Assembly (NCBI GenBank): GCA_021775275.1
Contig: JAJFIE010000207.1
Location: forward strand, 1-8,546
Length of the DNA stretch: 8,546 bases
Reading direction: 5' to 3'
From: Rhodospirillales bacterium
Lineage (GTDB): Bacteria > Pseudomonadota > Alphaproteobacteria > Rhodospirillales > Casp-alpha2
Shown: one piece after another, positions 1-7,532 of the stretch
How positions within the stretch are numbered: the stretch's first letter is position 1
How the letters are laid out: each line of letters opens with the position of its first letter
Translations under genes and position numbers: made by a program
Notes under the pieces: generated by a model
What the model saw: the letters and a program-made list of their open reading frames with translations, nothing else
Told to the model about the DNA's origin: nothing
Databases searched by the model: none

Positions 1-1
1 G

Positions 2-2797
2 GAAGGCCAGTCGCTGGCGGCAATGATTGATGTGGTGGCCCAAACGGGAGAACTGCCCGGCGGATTGAACCAGACATTCTCCGCCGAAGGTGACGTCACC
101 GCAACCGCCGCCGGCATCGCCATTGATGCCCTGGCGGTAAAACTGGGTGATACGTCCGCCAGGGGGTCGGTGGGCGTGGATTTGGCTGATATTCCTGCGG
201 CCTCGGTGGATTTCAGGGTCAACCATATCAATCTGGACAGATTTCTTGCGCTGGCGACCAATGATGGAATGACAGCGCAGCAATCTGGCGGCGATGCCGG
301 ACAATCGGAAACGCAGTCTTCTGCTGCCGAAACTTCTGCTTCTGCCGATCAGGCGTCGGGCGATCAGGTGGCGGTCGCAATGGATGCCATATCCATTCCC
401 GGTGATATAGGAGCGTCTCTGGCGCTCGAGATAGACGCCATTACCTATCGGGGCGAAAAAGCGGGACCTGTCCGCATTAATGCGGATCTGGCCAATGGCG
501 AAGTCACGCTCAGCCAGTTTTCATCCCAACTGCCGGGGGCGACGGATATCGCCATGTTCGGGTTTATGAACATGCAGGATGGCGGTCCGGTTTTTGACGG
601 CGAGGCAGAAATATCTGTCGGTGATACCCGTCGATTGACCAGCTGGTTACAGATCGACATGCCCGCCCTGCCCAATGGCCGGTTGCGGCATGTGAAGGCC
701 AAGGCCAACATCAAGGCATCTACCAAAAACGTGCAAATCAGTGGCATCGATGTGGCGTTTGATGGCTCTAATCTGACCGGCGGCGTCACTGTCGCGTTGC
801 GTAAGCGTCCGGCTTTCGGCGCAAGCTTTGCATTGGATCGCGTCGATCTGGCGGGGTATCTGCCTGCTACGGGAGCTTCTTCGAGTGATGCCGCACAGTC
901 GGATACCGCGGCAAACGACAACGCCGACAGTGCATCTGGCGGTAATGCCGGGACTGCAACCGAGACCGCCGCAACAAATCCGTTTGCTGTGCTCAGTGCG
1001 CTGACCAAATTCGATGCCAATGTGAAGGCGACTGTTGGCGAGATCATTCATCAGGGGACCTCTATCCGGAAAATTGCCTTCGATGGCACGTTGTTCAGTG
1101 GCGCGTTGACGGTGAAAAAGGCCAGCGTGGCCGATCTAGCGGGGGCATCGGCTTCCGTCACCGGGACGATATCGGAACTTGGCGGTAATCCCCGGTTTGG
1201 TGATCTACAGGCGGACTTCAAAGCCAAAACTGTTCAGAAACTCGCCAACCTTCTGGAAATTGAACTGCCGGTTTCCGCCAAGGCCCTCGGCGCCGTCGCT
1301 GCGACAGCCACTCTTGACGGCCCCGTGTTACAACCATTACTGAAAAGCTCGTTTAGCGCCGCAGGGCTTCAGGGCGCCTTTGATGGCGGCGTATCCCTGC
1401 TGCCCATAAAGGATCTGGTGGATGGTGCTGTAACACTTGAACATGGTGACGTGGCCAAATTGCTCCGGGCATTTGGGGTGTCCTATCGCCCGTCAGGGGA
1501 AATTGGTGGCCTGAACCTGTCCGCCCGCGTATCCGGCGGGGCAGACCGTATCAATCTGGACAAAATGGCTGGCGCGCTTGGTGAAATTGAATTTGGCGGC
1601 ACAACCAAGGTTCGGCTGGGCGGGAATATTCCCTATGTGACGGTGGCCATCAATACCAGTGAATTCACCGTCGATCCGTTCTTGCCCGCCCAACAGAACG
1701 CCGCAGCGACCCGGAAATTTGGCGTAACGCCACGCCCGGCCATCACCAACGGCGCACCATGGTCGGATGATCCGCTGGATTTAGGCGCACTCACCAGTCT
1801 GGACGGGGATTTTCGCATCCACTCCGATGCAATCAACTATGGCAATTATCGTCTGGAAGATGCGGACGTCATCGCCACGCTGGCAAGCGGCGTTCTGAAA
1901 GCTGACCGCGTATCGGCAAATCTGTTTGGCGGGCGTGTCAACGTGAAGGGCCTGCTGAATGCGCAGGGTGTTCCCAGTACAGAGGCCACGGTGAGTTTTG
2001 AGAACGCCAGTGTATCGAATATGTTGTCGGCGCTTCTGGGCAAACCGACCGCGACCGGGGCGTTTACCTTTGGAACGGCGCTGACGGCCCGTGGGGCCAG
2101 TGTCGCCGACATGGTGGCGGCGCTCGACGGAAATGGCTCATTCCAGCTGAAAGGCCTGGATGTCCAGGGCTCGGCCAAGGGGACGCCATTCGCCGGAATT
2201 CTTGGACTGGTGCAGAGCTTCGGCAAATTGGGCGCGGGGCTGACCGGGCAATCCGGTGATGGTCTTGCCGATGCAACGGGTTCCTTTGTGCTGAATAATG
2301 GCGTCGCCCGAATCGACGATTTCCGGTTGTTGTCGGGTCTCGGGAATGGGGCCGCTGCGGGTAGTATTGATCTGGCGGGATGGAAAATGGATGTCTCGGG
2401 CGCCATGACCATGGCCCAGAACATCCTCGGGCAGTTACTGACCCAGAAAGCCGGGGTGCCGACGGAACTGCCGTTCAGGGTTTCCGGTGCGCTGGATTCA
2501 CCGACAGTGAAACTGGAGACGGCATCACTGGGGGATAGTCTCGGCGGCGGTGCGACGTTGCCGGGTCTGGACAAACTGGATGAAAAAGTTCCGGGACTCG
2601 GTGGATTGCTTCAGGGTGTCATTGGCGGCGCACTCGGCGGTGGCAATACGACGCAACAACCACCACCCCCGTCGCAGGAACAGTCGGAACCATCATCGCA
2701 ATCGGGAACGCCTGAACCGCAACCACAACAGCAGACCTCTCCTGAGCCGCAGGAAATCAAGCCTGCGGACCTGCTGAAGCAGATTTTCAAGTTCTGA
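2..2797 (+). CDS. AsmA family protein, 5' end cut off by the window edge
   Basis: The reading frame is open to the left edge: codons from base 2 read EGQSLAA ahead of the first in-window ATG at 23, so the true start, and any N-terminal membrane anchor, lies upstream. About 931 residues are present. The protein is rich in short beta-strands and in Gly, Ala and Asp. Counting from the ATG at 23, residues about 590-860 match the AsmA C-terminal domain: LFGGRVNVKG, then a G-S-V-x-D-M-V-x-A-L-D-G-x-G stretch near 692, a repeated GSF strand pattern, and VSGALDSPTVKLE. Known family members are inner-membrane-anchored, largely periplasmic beta-rich proteins linked to outer-membrane biogenesis or lipid transfer; the exact role here is inferred. 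Linkers rich in Ser, Ala, Asp and Gln lie near residues 87-116 and 284-318. A Pro/Gln/Ser-rich tail (about 878-910) ends in a short helix-like KPADLLKQIFKF. Tandem stops TGA TAA end the gene. Family assignment is firm; which AsmA paralogue it is cannot be told. Confidence 0.9.
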   Translation, partial: EGQSLAAMIDVVAQTGELPGGLNQTFSAEGDVTATAAGIAIDALAVKLGDTSARGSVGVDLADIPAASVDFRVNHINLDRFLALATNDGMTAQQSGGDAGQSETQSSAAETSASADQASGDQVAVAMDAISIPGDIGASLALEIDAITYRGEKAGPVRINADLANGEVTLSQFSSQLPGATDIAMFGFMNMQDGGPVFDGEAEISVGDTRRLTSWLQIDMPALPNGRLRHVKAKANIKASTKNVQISGIDVAFDGSNLTGGVTVALRKRPAFGASFALDRVDLAGYLPATGASSSDAAQSDTAANDNADSASGGNAGTATETAATNPFAVLSALTKFDANVKATVGEIIHQGTSIRKIAFDGTLFSGALTVKKASVADLAGASASVTGTISELGGNPRFGDLQADFKAKTVQKLANLLEIELPVSAKALGAVAATATLDGPVLQPLLKSSFSAAGLQGAFDGGVSLLPIKDLVDGAVTLEHGDVAKLLRAFGVSYRPSGEIGGLNLSARVSGGADRINLDKMAGALGEIEFGGTTKVRLGGNIPYVTVAINTSEFTVDPFLPAQQNAAATRKFGVTPRPAITNGAPWSDDPLDLGALTSLDGDFRIHSDAINYGNYRLEDADVIATLASGVLKADRVSANLFGGRVNVKGLLNAQGVPSTEATVSFENASVSNMLSALLGKPTATGAFTFGTALTARGASVADMVAALDGNGSFQLKGLDVQGSAKGTPFAGILGLVQSFGKLGAGLTGQSGDGLADATGSFVLNNGVARIDDFRLLSGLGNGAAAGSIDLAGWKMDVSGAMTMAQNILGQLLTQKAGVPTELPFRVSGALDSPTVKLETASLGDSLGGGATLPGLDKLDEKVPGLGGLLQGVIGGALGGGNTTQQPPPPSQEQSEPSSQSGTPEPQPQQQTSPEPQEIKPADLLKQIFKF
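208..1936 (+). repeat. Three diverged copies of a module inside the AsmA-like protein
   Basis: By eye the protein repeats one pattern three times. A strand ends in a D-x-aromatic/Tyr-L motif, then comes a variable linker, then a strand block. The motif copies are INLDRFLALA (near bases 226-255), VDLAGYLPA (near 842-868) and FTVDPFLPA (near 1664-1690). The strand blocks contain LEIDAITYRG (from about base 425), ATVGEIIHQG (from about 1028) and RIHSDAINYGN (from about 1814). Each block continues with a charged strand and a Gly-rich turn such as LPGA, LAGA or LFGG. Identity between copies is low, so this is a structural-level repeat rather than a DNA repeat. Repetition of this kind is expected of AsmA-like beta-rich proteins. 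Confidence 0.5.
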
Positions 2798-2813
2798 TAA
2801 AAGTTGAGGCGGG

Positions 2814-3032
2814 TTAAGTTGCTCTGCCCTGCATGACGAACACGCGGATGGCGCTGGACAGGTTGCCGTCGCGGGTTTCGTCGATATCCATGATCAGGGC
2901 ATTGAGGGATATCCCCCGGCTGACGGCGATGCGTTTCAGCGCGCGCCAGAAAATATTTTCCACGGAAATGCTGGTGCTGTGACCGGCAATCAGCACCGAG
3001 TGCTTGTTAAGGATATGATCATCGGCGCTCAC
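2814..3032 (-). CDS. Ribbon-helix-helix domain protein (PF13467-like)
   Basis: This 72-residue protein fits one ribbon-helix-helix fold. A short strand, HSVLIAGHSTSISVE (about residues 11-25), precedes a helix FWRALKRIAVSRG, a turn ISLNALIMDID, and a second helix ending SSAIRVFVMQ. The GHxTS strand, the Phe-Trp that begins the first helix, and the final SxAxRVFV are characteristic of a small family frequent in alphaproteobacteria. Members are presumed DNA-binding dimers, but target and role are generally unknown. Translation starts at GTG (3032-3030), since no ATG fits. An AGGGAG ribosome site at 3048-3043, ten bases upstream, lies in the end of the TfoX-like gene, whose stop is only 6 bp away. 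It is the last gene of the minus-strand cluster and ends 16 bp from the converging asmA-like gene, with no clear terminator between them. Confidence 0.85.
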   Translation of the reverse strand: MSADDHILNKHSVLIAGHSTSISVENIFWRALKRIAVSRGISLNALIMDIDETRDGNLSSAIRVFVMQGRAT

Positions 3033-3038
3033 ACTATG

Positions 3039-3380
3039 TCAGCTCCCTGTATTCCTGGACCGTTTAGCGGCCTGCCACGCATTCTGACACCATTCTGTCT
3101 TGACGTCCGGATCATCTAAGCATTCACCGGGTGCTTCGTAATACGATAGCGCAACCTGTTTTCCCTGTCGCTCAAAGCTGAAGGGTCCAAGCGACAAGTC
3201 TTCAAACGCCGATTGATTTCTTTCATCGACTTTCAGATAGAGTGTCTCGCCCGTAATCAGCGCAAACATCACGCCGTCCATGAACAACCCTGCGCCGCCA
3301 AACATGCGTCGTTTGCTGACCGGCCCCATCCCGGTGAGCAGATCAAGGATCATGTCGACAAATTGCGGCTTGGCCGTCAT
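3039..3380 (-). CDS. TfoX/Sxy N-terminal domain protein
   Basis: With the start chosen here the protein has 113 residues and consists of a single TfoX N-terminal domain (PF04993-type). Diagnostic stretches are VSKRRMFGGAGLFMDGVMFALI (split here as VSKRRMFGGAGLF then MDGVMFALI), LYLKVDERN, ALSYYEAPGECLDDPD and a closing helix EWCQNAWQAA. In Haemophilus and E. coli, full-length TfoX/Sxy regulates competence genes with CRP, but it has an extra C-terminal domain that is absent here. Short stand-alone N-domain proteins are common in alphaproteobacteria and of unknown function, so a competence role should not be assumed. I prefer the ATG at 3380 because its ATGA overlaps the stop of the upstream hydrolase gene, a typical coupling arrangement. 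An in-frame ATG at 3389 would add MYP. The 3' end contains the ribosome site of the ribbon-helix-helix gene. Confidence 0.85.
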   Translation of the reverse strand: MTAKPQFVDMILDLLTGMGPVSKRRMFGGAGLFMDGVMFALITGETLYLKVDERNQSAFEDLSLGPFSFERQGKQVALSYYEAPGECLDDPDVKTEWCQNAWQAAKRSRNTGS

Positions 3381-4015
3381 GGGATACATTGCCGGGCAAA
3401 CGCGACAAGGGTGTCGATGGCTTCCTGCCAGTTCTGTTCTTCCGTACGGCCGGATTTCTTGCGTGGTTTGAAACCATGTTCGCCGTCTTCCAGCCAGTAA
3501 ATCTGCGTGCAGGACGGCAGCGAGAAGCCGCTGACTTCTTCGCGCGTGCCAAAGGGGTCGCGGGTTCCCTGCAAGATCAGCGTCGGCGTTCTGAGATCGG
3601 CAAAGTGATCGAGTCGTAGTTTCTCGGGCTTCCCCGGTGGGTGGAAAGGGTAACCCAGGCAGGCTACCCCGGCGACGGGCGCGCCTTCGGCGTCCAACTG
3701 GGCGGCCAGCATGCTGGCCACCCGACCGCCCATGGATTTGCCGCCGATAATCAGTGGCGGCCCCCGGTAGACATCAACTGCATTGCGCCAGGTTTCCATG
3801 AGAACCGGCATGCGGTTCGGCGGCTTCCTGATGCCGGTGGCGCGCCGGTCGCGCATATAAGGGAACTCGAAACGAACACAGCGCAGCCCGTGCGCGGCAA
3901 TGCTTTCGGCAAAAGCCTGCATGTAAAGGCTGTCCATGGGCGCCCCCGCGCCATGGGCGAGGATGATGGTGGCGGGCGCGTCATCAGGGCCGTCTGAAAG
4001 ATATTGACTATGCAT
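3377..4015 (-). CDS. Alpha/beta hydrolase, KANSL3/TEX30-like family
   Basis: This 212-residue protein is a compact alpha/beta hydrolase. Visible elements are an oxyanion-loop-like ILAHGAGAPMDS (about 18-29), the nucleophile elbow GGKSMGG with Ser94, LILQGTRDPFG with the likely acid Asp153, and EDGEHGF with the likely catalytic His180. FEFPYMRDRR after the second strand and the GYPFHPPGKPEKLR block match the KANSL3/TEX30-like group, once loosely annotated as dienelactone hydrolase-like. The triad looks intact, so enzymatic activity is plausible, but no substrate can be inferred. There is no signal peptide, so it is probably cytosolic. The ATG at 4015 lies 20 bp after the pcm stop; an AAAGG is present but rather far from the start. 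The TGA stop overlaps the ATG of the TfoX-like gene, which suggests translational coupling within one operon. Confidence 0.88.
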   Translation of the reverse strand: MHSQYLSDGPDDAPATIILAHGAGAPMDSLYMQAFAESIAAHGLRCVRFEFPYMRDRRATGIRKPPNRMPVLMETWRNAVDVYRGPPLIIGGKSMGGRVASMLAAQLDAEGAPVAGVACLGYPFHPPGKPEKLRLDHFADLRTPTLILQGTRDPFGTREEVSGFSLPSCTQIYWLEDGEHGFKPRKKSGRTEEQNWQEAIDTLVAFARQCIP

Positions 4016-4035
4016 TATTCGAAACCAGCCTTTGC

Positions 4036-4722
4036 CTATGTATCGTTGTTTTGCGGCAGCATGGGTACGAATGCAACCGGCAGAATGCCGGTTTCGTTAA
4101 ATTTGCCGTTTTCCAGCCGGATGATGCGGTACAGCATCTGGGTATCGCGGGGCCGCCCCAAGGGAATGACGAGGCGTCCGCCAACCCGTAACTGGTGAAC
4201 CAGTTGTTCAGGGATCTCGCGCGGTGCGGCGGTGACAATGATGGCGTCAAACGGCGCTTGATCAGGCCACCCGTCAAACCCGTCACCGTGACGCACATGG
4301 ACTTTCTGGTCATAGCCCAGACGATCCAGTCTGTCTCTCGCCGCCGCCGCCAGGTCGGCAATCACTTCAATGCTGAAAACCTGTGCGGCGATCTCCGCCA
4401 GTATGGCGGTCTGATAGCCACATCCCGTACCAATTTCCAGAACACGGTCGGATGTTTTGAGGTCAAGCAGTTCGGTCATCAATGCGACCATGTAAGGTTG
4501 GGAAATAGTCTGGCTGTGACCGATGGGAGCAGGGCGGTTAGCGTAGGCGTAAAATGGCTCGATACCTTCGATAAAGGCATGGCGGGGTACGGTTTCCATG
4601 GCCTGCATCACCCGATCCGAGAAGTGGTCAAGACCCGTCCATCCGGCGGTGTCGCGAATGTCGTTTCGGATGGCTTCCATCATCCGGCGTTTTGCTGCGA
4701 GAATCGCTTTTTCATCAGTCAC
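4036..4722 (-). CDS. pcm: Protein-L-isoaspartate O-methyltransferase
   Basis: The 228-residue enzyme transfers a methyl group from S-adenosylmethionine to abnormal L-isoaspartyl residues, the first step in repairing aged proteins in the cytoplasm. The sequence shows the family's substrate-side motif IGHSQTISQPYMVALMTELL (about 67-86), the SAM-binding motif I VLEIGTGCGYQT (94-105), an acidic residue after the second strand (SIEVI, Glu119), RHGDGFDGWPDQAPFDAIIV (144-163) and the Gly-rich LRVGGRLVIPLG. It is slightly longer than E. coli Pcm (208 residues) because of an N-terminal helical extension. The chosen start is GTG at 4722-4720 with an AAGG eight bases upstream. Tandem ATGs at codons 14 and 15 are a less likely alternative. 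It is the first gene of the minus-strand cluster and is divergent from htpG; I see no convincing promoter of its own. Confidence 0.95.
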   Translation of the reverse strand: MTDEKAILAAKRRMMEAIRNDIRDTAGWTGLDHFSDRVMQAMETVPRHAFIEGIEPFYAYANRPAPIGHSQTISQPYMVALMTELLDLKTSDRVLEIGTGCGYQTAILAEIAAQVFSIEVIADLAAAARDRLDRLGYDQKVHVRHGDGFDGWPDQAPFDAIIVTAAPREIPEQLVHQLRVGGRLVIPLGRPRDTQMLYRIIRLENGKFNETGILPVAFVPMLPQNNDT

Positions 4723-4750
4723 GGGAATGGCCTTTTTAACTTAATCGGGT

Positions 4751-4781
4751 CTTGCACTGGCGCTATTTTCGGCACATATCT
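4751..4781 (+). promoter_or_regulatory. Candidate htpG promoter, heat-shock (RpoH) or housekeeping type
   Basis: In the pcm-htpG gap, CTTGCAC (4751-4757) is followed 14 bases later by GCACATAT (4772-4779). This resembles the E. coli sigma-32 pattern CTTGAAA-N14-CCCCATNT: CTTG is exact and the -10 region has both outer C/A/T matches and the final T. The same bases can be read as a sigma-70 site, TTGCAC-N17-CATATC. It fits the alphaproteobacterial RpoH form less well. Transcription would begin near 4787, about 40 bases before the htpG start. htpG is a known heat-shock gene in many bacteria. The call rests on pattern matching alone. Confidence 0.4.
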
Positions 4782-4826
4782 CCCCCGCCCTTAATTGTTG
4801 TTATCATTGGGAGAGAAAATACAGTC

Positions 4827-6716
4827 ATGACGCAAGAAACATTTACGTTCCAGGCAGAGGTTGGAAAACTTCTCGATATCGTCGCCCGCTCGCTCTACAG
4901 CCACAAGGAAATTTTCCTTCGCGAATTGATATCGAATGCATCTGATGCATGTGACAAGCTCCGTTATGAAGCTCTCACCAATAAAAAACTGGCGGATGCA
5001 TCCGGGGGTGATTTCCGGGTGGTTATCCATGCGGACAAAAAGAAGAAAACCCTGGGTATTTCTGACAACGGCGTGGGCATGAACCGTGACGAATTGACCG
5101 AGTTGCTGGGCACCATTGCGCGCTCAGGCACGCAGGCGTTCGCCGAACAGCTTTCCGGTGACAAGGATGCGGATATGTCCCTGATCGGCCAGTTCGGTGT
5201 CGGCTTTTATTCGGCCTTCATGGTTGCTGACAAAGTCGAGGTGGTGACCCGCAAAGCCGGAGAAGACAAGGCCTGGGCGTGGGAATCCGATGGGCATGGC
5301 ACGTATACCATCGCCGATGCCGAGCGCGAGACGTGCGGCACGGACGTGATCCTGCATATCACCAAGGAAGATAAGGAATATCTCGATACGGCCCGCATTT
5401 CCAATGTGGTGAAGACCTATTCTGACCATATTGGCGTGCCTGTGTTCCTTGCTGATGGTGAAAAAGAAGAAGCGCTCACATCAGCAGCGGCGTTGTGGAC
5501 GCGGGAAAAGAAAGATATTACCGAGGAACAATACACCGAATTCTATCATCATTCGGCCCATGCCTTTGATGCGCCGTGGCTGACCATGCACAACCGGGTC
5601 GAAGGGGTGTTGTCCTATACCAATCTTTTGTTCGTGCCGACCATGCGTCCATGGGACCTGTTCAACGGCGAGCGAAAGAACAAGGTAAAGCTCTACGTCA
5701 ATCGGGTGTTTATCACCGACGATTGCGAGGAACTGCTGCCGGCCTATTTGCGGTTCGTGCGGGGTGTAGTGGATTCCGAGGACCTGACCTTGAATATCAG
5801 CCGCGAGATGCTGCAAAAGGACCCGAAGCTGGTGAAAATCCGCAAGGGCGTGGTAAAGCGCATCCTTGGTGAGTTGAAGAAGAAGGCAGACAAGAAGCCT
5901 GAAGAATACGCGACTTTCTGGGACAATTTTGGCGCCGTGGTCAAGGAAGGCCTCTATGAGGATTTCGAGAATCGCGACAAGGTTCTGGAAATCAGTCGTT
6001 TTCGATCCACCGCAGGCGATGACCAGATCAGTCTGGCGGATTATGTAGGGCGCATGAAAGAAGGCCAGGACGCCATATATTACATCGCCGGTGAAGACAA
6101 GGAGCAGGTAGCCCGTAGCCCGCAACTGGAAGGGTTCCGCGCCAAAGGTATTGAAGTTCTGCTGCTGACGGACCCTATCGATGATTTCTGGATTAACGCC
6201 GTCGGTCAGTACGAGGAAAAATCCTTCAAATCAGTCACCCGCGCCGGTGACGATCTGGACGCAATTTCTGATGACGGTGACGATAAATCTGACAAGGGAA
6301 AGAAGAAAGACGATGCCGCTACGCCCGGCATGGAGTCATTGATCGCCCGGATCAAGGTATCGCTTGCCGATTCAGTTAAAGATGTGCGCGCGTCATCGCG
6401 TCTGACCGACAGCGCCGTTTGTCTGGTCGCGAGCGAGGGCGATATGGATATGCATATGGAGCGCATGCTGAAACAGCATCAGCAACTGGACGGTGGCCAG
6501 TTGTCACAACGAATTCTTGAAATCAACCCGCATCATTCCATGATCATGGCGCTGGCGGCGGATGCCGGGAAATCCAGTGAAGAGAATGCGACTATTGAAG
6601 AAGCGGCCCTGTTGCTGATGGATCAGGCGCGTATTCTGGAAGGTGAGCAACCATCCAACCCGCAAGCCTTCGTGCGGCGGTTGAACCAGTTGATGGAGAA
6701 GGGTCTGGCGGTTTAA
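4827..6716 (+). CDS. htpG: Molecular chaperone HtpG (bacterial Hsp90)
   Basis: The 629-residue protein is a full-length cytosolic Hsp90, an ATP-dependent dimeric chaperone that remodels client proteins with the DnaK system. The N-terminal GHKL ATPase domain (about 1-220) shows FLRELISNASDA with catalytic Glu33 and Mg-binding Asn37, SDNGVGM with nucleotide-contacting Asp80, and the lid-hinge GQFGVGFYSAF (121-131). The middle domain carries NISREMLQKD with Arg326, equivalent to the arginine that contacts the ATP gamma-phosphate. An acidic/lysine-rich linker (about 474-497) leads to the C-terminal dimerisation domain (about 500-629). The start is the ATG at 4827 giving MTQETFTFQAEVG, which matches the family N-terminus. 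GGGAGAG at 4809-4815 is the ribosome site, 11 bases away. An upstream in-frame ATG at 4752 would add 25 atypical residues and overlap the candidate promoter, so it is rejected. Confidence 0.98.
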   Translation: MTQETFTFQAEVGKLLDIVARSLYSHKEIFLRELISNASDACDKLRYEALTNKKLADASGGDFRVVIHADKKKKTLGISDNGVGMNRDELTELLGTIARSGTQAFAEQLSGDKDADMSLIGQFGVGFYSAFMVADKVEVVTRKAGEDKAWAWESDGHGTYTIADAERETCGTDVILHITKEDKEYLDTARISNVVKTYSDHIGVPVFLADGEKEEALTSAAALWTREKKDITEEQYTEFYHHSAHAFDAPWLTMHNRVEGVLSYTNLLFVPTMRPWDLFNGERKNKVKLYVNRVFITDDCEELLPAYLRFVRGVVDSEDLTLNISREMLQKDPKLVKIRKGVVKRILGELKKKADKKPEEYATFWDNFGAVVKEGLYEDFENRDKVLEISRFRSTAGDDQISLADYVGRMKEGQDAIYYIAGEDKEQVARSPQLEGFRAKGIEVLLLTDPIDDFWINAVGQYEEKSFKSVTRAGDDLDAISDDGDDKSDKGKKKDDAATPGMESLIARIKVSLADSVKDVRASSRLTDSAVCLVASEGDMDMHMERMLKQHQQLDGGQLSQRILEINPHHSMIMALAADAGKSSEENATIEEAALLLMDQARILEGEQPSNPQAFVRRLNQLMEKGLAV

Positions 6717-6730
6717 TATAGAACTGTGAG

Positions 6731-6761
6731 GGGCAAGGGGATGGATGGGTTGGCCTTGCCC
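6731..6761. terminator. Stem-loop between the converging htpG and DUF1223 genes
   Basis: GGGCAAGG (6731-6738) and CCTTGCCC (6754-6761) form a perfect 8-bp stem around a 15-base loop, 14 bases after the htpG stop. Neither strand has a run of T after the stem, so it is not a classical intrinsic terminator. It could mark a weak, bidirectional or 3'-end-stabilising structure between convergent genes. Position and perfect pairing are the only support. Confidence 0.4.
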
Positions 6762-6800
6762 AGATGCCGCCACGTATCATCCATTTGGGTGTGTTTGGAT

Positions 6801-7526
6801 TTACTGATCCAGCGTCAGAGACGCAGCGCCCAGAATGCGGCCGTCGTAGCGTGATTGAACCAGTACGGCGCAACCTGCCCGGTCAGATATCGTGGCCGGA
6901 CGCTCGCGGACGATCTGAATCGCATCGCCATTCCAGGAACCTAGGGATTCCATTGATCTGACCACATGGCGGTGGGTCAGGAACTTGCCGGCGTTCTCGC
7001 CCCGGGTAACTTTGGTTTCGCGGTAGTCATCGTAGGTAACCAGCAACAACTCGGCATCCACGCCCTGGCTCGCTGCATCAATCCGTAACTCAATCTGATT
7101 GTCCGTGGTCATAGCCAGAGCAACGGGAATCTGCGGCAGGGCCGACGCCTCTTTTATTTTCTGCATCACCGATGAAGTGCGTGAACCGGGCGTTTCGTAA
7201 ACACCCTGGAATACCATCTGTGGTGTGTAGATGGTCCGGCTGCCAAACAACGTGGCATAATCGCGCTGGCGCTGGGTGAACTTTGGATCAGCGTAAGGAT
7301 CCGGCCAGCCGATGTAGTCCCAGTAATCTACATGGAACTCCAGCGCCAGAATACCCGGTTGGTCCGCCAAATCGCGCAACAGGGCTTCTGCGGGAGGACA
7401 TGACGAGCATCCTTCGGATGTGAACAACTCCACAACGGTGGGCGATGTTCCCGCCTGTGCAGGCGATTGTGGAAACAAGGCGAGCCATCCGAACAGGATC
7501 AGCGCAGGAATAGTGTTTATCTTCAT
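6801..7526 (-). CDS. DUF1223 family exported thioredoxin-like protein
   Basis: From the ATG at 7526 the protein has 241 residues. It begins with a signal peptide: MKINT, a hydrophobic core IPALILFGWLALF, and a likely cleavage after SPAQA (residue 25), so it is expected in the periplasm. The mature start VVELFTSEGCSSCPPAE carries a CxxC (Cys40, Cys43) in a thioredoxin-like setting, and is followed by LEFHVDYWDYIGWPDPYA, YTPQMVFQG and THRHVVRSM. These stretches are diagnostic of DUF1223 (PF06764), a widespread proteobacterial family with no established function; a redox role is inference. A third Cys is near the C-terminus (AGCAVLVQ). An in-frame ATG at 7535 would add MWC before the signal peptide; I prefer 7526. 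Neither start has a clear ribosome site. The gene is divergent from the EamA gene and convergent with htpG. Confidence 0.92.
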   Translation of the reverse strand: MKINTIPALILFGWLALFPQSPAQAGTSPTVVELFTSEGCSSCPPAEALLRDLADQPGILALEFHVDYWDYIGWPDPYADPKFTQRQRDYATLFGSRTIYTPQMVFQGVYETPGSRTSSVMQKIKEASALPQIPVALAMTTDNQIELRIDAASQGVDAELLLVTYDDYRETKVTRGENAGKFLTHRHVVRSMESLGSWNGDAIQIVRERPATISDRAGCAVLVQSRYDGRILGAASLTLDQ

Positions 7527-7532
7527 GCACCA

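Noticed and set aside
1846..2574. A 242-codon minus-strand open frame opposite the asmA-like gene
   Set aside because: It is Ser/Pro/Ala-rich, has no recognisable domain, and lies wholly opposite a clear protein-coding frame; the shadow of GC-rich coding DNA explains it. The same holds for the minus-strand frames at 445-1051 and 5481-6125.
3039..3380. Calling the TfoX-like protein a competence regulator
   Set aside because: Only the N-terminal domain is present and no competence genes are nearby.
3641..3997. A 118-codon plus-strand open frame
   Set aside because: It lies opposite the alpha/beta hydrolase gene, whose catalytic motifs are intact, and resembles no family I know.
4779..4815. 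TCTCCC (4779-4784) could pair with GGGAGA (4809-4814) and mask the htpG ribosome site, like an RNA thermometer
   Set aside because: The left arm lies at or before the predicted transcription start near 4787, so it would not be in the mRNA from that promoter; the arm is only 6 bp with a 24-base loop.
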